DNA of 64,000 nt from Myxocyprinus asiaticus (lineage: Eukaryota > Chordata > Actinopteri > Cypriniformes > Catostomidae): positions 15,450,281-15,514,280 of the forward strand of contig NC_059373.1 of assembly GCF_019703515.2 (NCBI RefSeq), in the 5' to 3' direction. Below, one piece after another: positions 58,997-64,000 of the stretch. Every line of letters starts with the position of its first letter. The stretch's first letter is position 1. The translations under genes and the position numbers were made by a program. Below the pieces are notes generated by a model, which was given only the letters and a program-made list of their open reading frames with translations, was not told the origin of the DNA and did not search any database.

Positions 58997-61700
58997 TCAA
59001 TTCTTCATACGATGCAATTTTTGTAAATTCCCCAACCATTCATCAAAATAAATATTTCTTACAGATTTCCAGTATCTAAGTATTATTCTACAACCTGTTA
59101 ACAAAGTCAGTCTACACCATTTAATTTGATCCTTATTCACATCTAATATCTCTGGTAAAATACCCAATAAACAGAGAGATGGACTTCCATTAAGTTTTTC
59201 AACAAGCACATCACTCAGAAATGTTATAATATGTAACCAAAATGTTCTTACATTTGAACATTCGTAGAACATGTGTACATATGTTCCCTTATAAGAACTA
59301 CACCTCAAGCATTTATCAGTATCTTTTAATTTTAGTGTAGCCATTTTACAAGGTGTCCAGTACACTCTATTAAATATGTTGTCACTGATTAATCGAGTCT
59401 GCATTTCTCGAGAGTTTTTATACCATGAGCCAATTACCTCTTGCCAAGTCTCTTGTGCCATCTCTTTAAACCTATAAAATTAGGTGGGTGTGACCGCCTT
59501 AATAAAGAGTAGAACTGGGATGCTCTGAACTTTTTTTTAAACAACACGTTTGAAACCACTCCTGGATATAATTTTTAGAAGTTACAGGCATTTTTCTTAA
59601 GGTACTTACAATACAGCTCCTTAATTGAAGATACTTCCAGAAATCTGTCCTAGTAAGGTTAAAATTAGTCACCAGATGTTCGAAAGAACTAAATTGATCC
59701 CCCCCTTTAACACATCCACAATATCAATTATTCCAGCCTTAATCAATTCCACCCAATGAAGAGACTTCTTTCCAATTTGTAATAACTTAATATTTCAAAT
59801 AGAGCATCTGCCTGTAAAATTTGGATTAGATTTTATTATCTGATGTGTGGTTTTCCAACTTTCATTTGCAAATGCTAACACAGGATTCTTAAGGGGTATC
59901 TCATGTCTGAGTAATAAAAGCATGGAGAGGATATGGTTTTGTGAGTTCCTCTTTGATATTAACCCAAGCTGGTGCTTGGTCCAAGGGCAGCTGTGTTTTA
60001 GATAATTGAGCCAGGGAGAAAGAGTAATGATACCAATTCACCCTTGGTAAACTAAGGCCCCCATCCTTGCAAGCTGCATATAGCTTGGTACCATTAAGAA
60101 GTGTTTTTTTTTGCTTAACCACATAAAATGTTTTACTATTTTCTGAAGTCTCTTCACTAAATTGGGTGGAAACGACAGTGGTAGTGATTGAGTAACATAA
60201 TTAATTTGAGTTATGGTTATCATTTTCATTATGTTTATCTTACCCATTAATGAGAACCCTAATTTAGACCAATTCAAAAATGTACTCTCAATCTTTTGTA
60301 TAATGGGGAGCAAACTTACTGTCTTAATATTATCTAAACTTGGTGTCAATTTAATTCCTTAAGACAATCCTAAAGGGCGCCACTGGAATTGCCATCCTTG
60401 TCTAATACTAGAAGGACAAATCTTGATAGCAGCATTGCCTCTGACTTCATCCAATTAATTTTATATCCTGAGATAGAGGAAAAAGTGTTCATCGGTGTTA
60501 ATACATGGGGTACAGCTATAGCAGAATTAGTTGTTAAAAGTAAGATATCATCAGCATACATTAGTAATTTATGTTCAGTCCATCCAGCTTTAATACCACA
60601 AATATTATTCTGGCCAATTGCAATAACTAGTGGTGCCAACGCAAGAGCAAAAATAAGAGGGGAGAAGGAACACCCCTGCCTAGTTCCTCTGTAAAGAGGA
60701 AATGGATCAGATGTTATTCCATTAGTCATTACTGAGGCTTTTGGACCAAAATATAATAATTTGACCCACCCAATAAAAAACTGTCCAAGCTCAAACCTTT
60801 CCAGCCTTTTAAACAAATACTGCCATTCAACCCTATCAAATGCCTCATCCGCGTCAAGGAAGAAGGCCACATTGGGTATCGTACTAGTCCTAGTCTGCCA
60901 CATTAAATGGGGTAATCTACAAACATTATCCGCTGAAGTTCTATTTTTAATAAAACCTACTTGGTCTGAATGTATTAGTATAGGTTAAAGTTTTTCGAGC
61001 CGAGTTGCCAACACCTTAGATAAGATTTTCGTATCCGTGTTTATTAATGAGATGGGACGGTAACTTCCGCAAACTTGAACCTCCTCCACTGTGATATCCC
61101 TACCCACATTTATTTGATCCTCTTCTGATAATGAAGGTATATTAAGCTGGATTAAGTTTCTGATATTTAGAGATTTATACAGTTTCTTGTAAAATGTGCC
61201 AAATGCTTTATTAATTTCCACTGCTTCCATAATTAAGATTCCATCTTCATTTAAAACTGCTGGTAATAATGTCCATGTATGCTCTTGTCTCACTCTCTGA
61301 ACTAATATTTTCCCTGCTCTCTCTCCCTATTCATAATATTTCTGTCTGCAACAAAGCAAAGCAAATTCAGCCTTCTTCTGTAAAATTGAATTATATTCAA
61401 GTTTGAACTTTTGAAGTTCATCGATTTCAGTGGGTCATAATTTACAAACAGAGATCTCTCCAATTGTTCTATACTTATCTCTAATTCTACTAATTGAATA
61501 GCAGCATGTTTCTTTAAGTATGATGAAAATTGTATTAAATGTCCCCTCAAGCATGCTTTAAATGCCTCCCATTCTACCATTGGGTTAGAAGTTGACCAAT
61601 CGTTATACTGCCAATAATCAGTAATTTCTTTAGCAATATATGCACAGGATTATTCCTTTTGTAATAAGGATATATTCATTCCCCAGCGAGGTGCCCTAAC
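58997..61700 (-). pseudogene. L1-type ORF2 (reverse transcriptase) pseudogene
   Basis: Right to left: WGMNISLLQKE then, after a stop, SCAYIAKEITDYWQYND and VEWEAFKACLRGHLIQFSSY (61.68-61.3 kb). The frame 60985-61293 contains SYRPISLINTDTKILSKVLATRLEKL with a deletion just before it. The frame 60370-60903 contains RT motifs FLDADEAFDRVEWQYLF, GTRQGCSFSPLIFALALAPL and LLMYADDILLL, so the active-site Asp pair is kept. The frame 60038-60349 and the C-terminal frame 58997-59461 (KMATLKLKDTDKCLRC, HMFYECSNVRTFW) complete it. Multiple frame breaks. In the family, this enzyme performs target-primed reverse transcription. Confidence 0.9.
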
Positions 61701-62157
61701 CCCTCCCCTCTGATTTCCTGTTAAGCTTATAATTAATTAAAAAAAATTATCTTCCTCATTTTGGCTTCTCTCTTTTCTCTTTTTCTCTGCAGCCTCTCTG
61801 GAGAGTTCACCATAACCTGAGAAGTCCTGGAAACCCTCCGTTCCCCTGTTCACCTTCTCCGATGTCCACAGCACACTCCAGACTCTTCGCCCCTGCAGTC
61901 GCCCTTCAAGTCACTTCTCTCAAAACTCCATAACCAGTTGTCAAACAGGTCTAGCCCACCGCTGAACAAAAACAATCCTAGAATGGATCCAACTTTTCTT
62001 CACTGCTCTTTTCTGCATATCAAATCGACCCTTCAAGAATTACATGGACTACTGATGTTCTTGATTGGACGAAGTGAAAGACTTGCTGCTGAATTTTCAT
62101 TGTATGGACGTAATCTCCAGAAGTGTAGCACTTTAAACTTTCTTAGTTCAATTTTTA
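61701..62157. other. Unassigned DNA
   Basis: Follows a pyrimidine-rich stretch ending CTCTGCAG (about 61783-61792) that resembles a splice acceptor. The open frame 61938-62396 runs into the ATCT microsatellite and has no domain, so I do not call a gene. Confidence 0.4.

Positions 62158-62204
<47 letters not shown>
62158..62204. repeat. (ATCT)n microsatellite
   Basis: About 11 to 12 uninterrupted tetranucleotide units. Confidence 0.97.
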
Positions 62205-64000
62205 ATCTTGTTTGTTATCTCTGTTGTTTGCTGTCTGTCTCAACACACACTAATTGAAGTGCAGCATAAGGATTCCGCCCTTTGCACGTCTGAATATTAC
62301 TTGTTTCTAATCATTATATCTCTTAGTATAATGTACACCATCTGGTTAGCTTGCTTGGTGAGTTGTCTCTTTGTCTCTATCTGTCCCCGAGCTTGAATTC
62401 CCTTGTCATCCTTCAAAAGTAGAGCCCATTATTACGTATCCCTTAACATGAACTGCACTGTGACTGTGACCAGGCCTCTACAAAAGACAAGCCTGCCCTT
62501 CCACAGGGAGGTATGCTCTACCCCTAAATCCTTTTCATTACTGGACCAAATGCATTATACCCTCATCTCTTGATCTGGAGTCAATCTGGGGGTTCGACTT
62601 GTGGTGAAATTAAATTAGAAGACCGGATGAACAGCTAAGCTTGAAGCTGTGAAACCGCAAAGCATCAAAAATAGGAGAAGATTCTTCCTTTTCAGAAAAG
62701 AAAGCAGAAGGAGAAAAGCAGATGATATGCCACACCGAAGATCACCCTGTCTCATCCTGCTGTTGTAAAAAGAGGAAATGTATTTTTAGGTATGAAATTA
62801 CATTATAGAAAGAGTGTATAAAAGAAAAGGAGCATTACTTTTGAGGAGAAAAGAATGCAAGATGCCTGTCAGTAGCCTTGAACTTTCCAATCACTGTATC
62901 TTTTTCAGATCCACACAAAGGCATCACTGTTAATATGACATGGCCATTCACTGTTACCTTTTTAACTCTGAAGCACATTGAAGTACTGAATCAAATTAAC
63001 TGTGTCTATGTTCTCTTTGATCATTGTCACCTTTGTATCAAACCTACATTAGTTACAAGAGCCTCAAGCATCAACAAGGAGAGTTACCACAATTGTAGCA
63101 TGACATTGCAATATCACACATCTACCACAAAGGCGCCAACATAGTAGCCAACAAAGGACCATGACAGTGCAGACCGGCCATTGATTAACTAGGGTGGCTC
63201 CAGTTGTTTTGAGGGCTACAGTAATAGGTTACATGCTGCTGTTCATGGCATCTGGCCATGCTGTATGATGAAAGGTTTGCCTTACAAGATGCTTTAGATT
63301 GGAATCAGATCTGAAAATTGAGTGTTATCGATTAGACCTTGTCTATTAGATCTCGTATTGGCTCTTGTCTGGCTCACAGGATGGAGTCAATACGGAAAAT
63401 CTGGGGAAAAGCATGTTCCAATTAAAAAAACTAGCTGCCATTTCATGCCTTTGTGGGGCCTTGGTGGTTTTTTATCACCTAGAGGGCTTAACGGCAGTAG
63501 CTTTTGATGACCGAAGGAACTTGTGAAAGGCTGAGAGGGTGAAAATAGAAATGGTCATTGGTTTTATAGCTGCTAAACTAGTATCAATCTAACTGTACTG
63601 AGAATTTAGGTTTGTTTGGTACTTTAGAAAGAGACTTTAGATGGAAATAGCATTTTTGCTGTTATCATAATTTGATGTTTGCCTAAAAAGGGTTCATCTT
63701 GTATTGATAATTTTGATGAGCCATATTTGGGAGTACATAAATTAAATTAGCTATGTCTAAATGGCATTGAATGAGAGTTTGTTTCAGTTCTCGTCATGGA
63801 GATTAGATTATTAGATGTTGATGCCGAGATATTAACCCAAGAGGGGTTTGTTTTTTTATTTGAACTTTATGAGACCATCACACAGTACATTAACCTTGGA
63901 GTTCAATTCAATCTAAATTGCTCAGCTAAAACTGAATAGCAACATATTGTCGATTCATACTCTTAGTTCGCCTTAAGTCATTTTTGTTATTTTCTAAGAA
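62205..64000. other. Unassigned non-coding DNA
   Basis: Frames 62878-63144 and 63322-63507 lack any domain. No transposon ends recognised. Confidence 0.4.

Larger units (their letters stand above)
57095..61700 (-). mobile_element. L1-type LINE, 5'-truncated, interrupted by a Tc1
   Basis: Minus-strand non-LTR retrotransposon. The 3' end is marked on the plus strand by a T-rich stretch at about 57096-57112, the poly-A side. The coding part spans roughly 58997-61700 and lacks the endonuclease and ORF1, so it is 5'-truncated, as most L1 copies are. The 3' non-coding part is split by a Tc1 at 57215-58837. Flanking target duplications were not identified. Confidence 0.82.

Noticed and set aside
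61938..62396. Open frame of 152 codons behind a CTCTGCAG acceptor-like motif
   Set aside because: More than a tenth is translated ATCT microsatellite and there is no recognisable domain.

Overview
This window looks like non-coding, repeat-dense chromosomal DNA from a ray-finned fish, most likely a cyprinid-like teleost. The basis is its mix of elements: several Tc1/mariner families, DIRS1-type tyrosine-recombinase retrotransposons, an L1-type LINE, L2-like tails, hAT-like elements, TTAA-flanked foldback elements, and abundant (TG)n, (CT)n and (TA)n microsatellites. The species call is inference. I found no host protein-coding exon, rRNA or functional tRNA gene that I can defend. Every recognisable coding stretch belongs to a transposon, and most are broken.

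Layout. 1-9830: mostly unassigned, with a Tc1-like element (2114-4119) whose right terminal repeat is split by a possible solo LTR, a long palindromic element (about 4830-5487) and an L2-like tail (about 7870-7990). 9831-16752: a minus-strand DIRS element carrying a Tc1 (10389-13141) that itself carries a second Tc1 (11420 to about 12948). 16753-25080: microsatellites, a short foldback element, a near-perfect hairpin, a hAT-like element (20307-21106) and a TTAA element (22874-24286) loaded with other repeats. 25083-26450: the 5' half of a plus-strand DIRS, cut at its RT active site and fused to a truncated TTAA element (to 27876).

30290-33611 is a three-level nest, hAT > hAT-like > Tc1, with target duplications visible at each level. 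34960-41680 is mostly microsatellite, one decayed Tc1 (36219-37491) and fragments. 41681-44400 is a DIRS copy whose pol core is inverted relative to its gag and terminal repeats. 44567-48538 is a run of three Tc1-type elements separated by identical TATATATA spacers; the first carries a large internal palindrome and the second keeps an almost complete transposase. 49380-52110 holds three TTAA-type elements, two of them sharing one TTAA. 52849-54419 is another Tc1, abutting a foldback element that contains a tRNA-like segment. 57095 to about 61700 is a 5'-truncated minus-strand L1 with a Sleeping Beauty-like Tc1 in its 3' part. The rest is unassigned.

How the parts relate: this is a record of successive insertions. 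Nesting and target duplications give a relative order of activity, with Tc1 elements always youngest in a nest. Short TA, TTAA and 8-bp duplications support the element boundaries. Inverted copies (two near-identical Tc1 elements about 13 kb apart, and three DIRS elements in mixed orientation) could promote inversion, and the DIRS copy at 41.7-44.4 kb shows a rearrangement of that kind.
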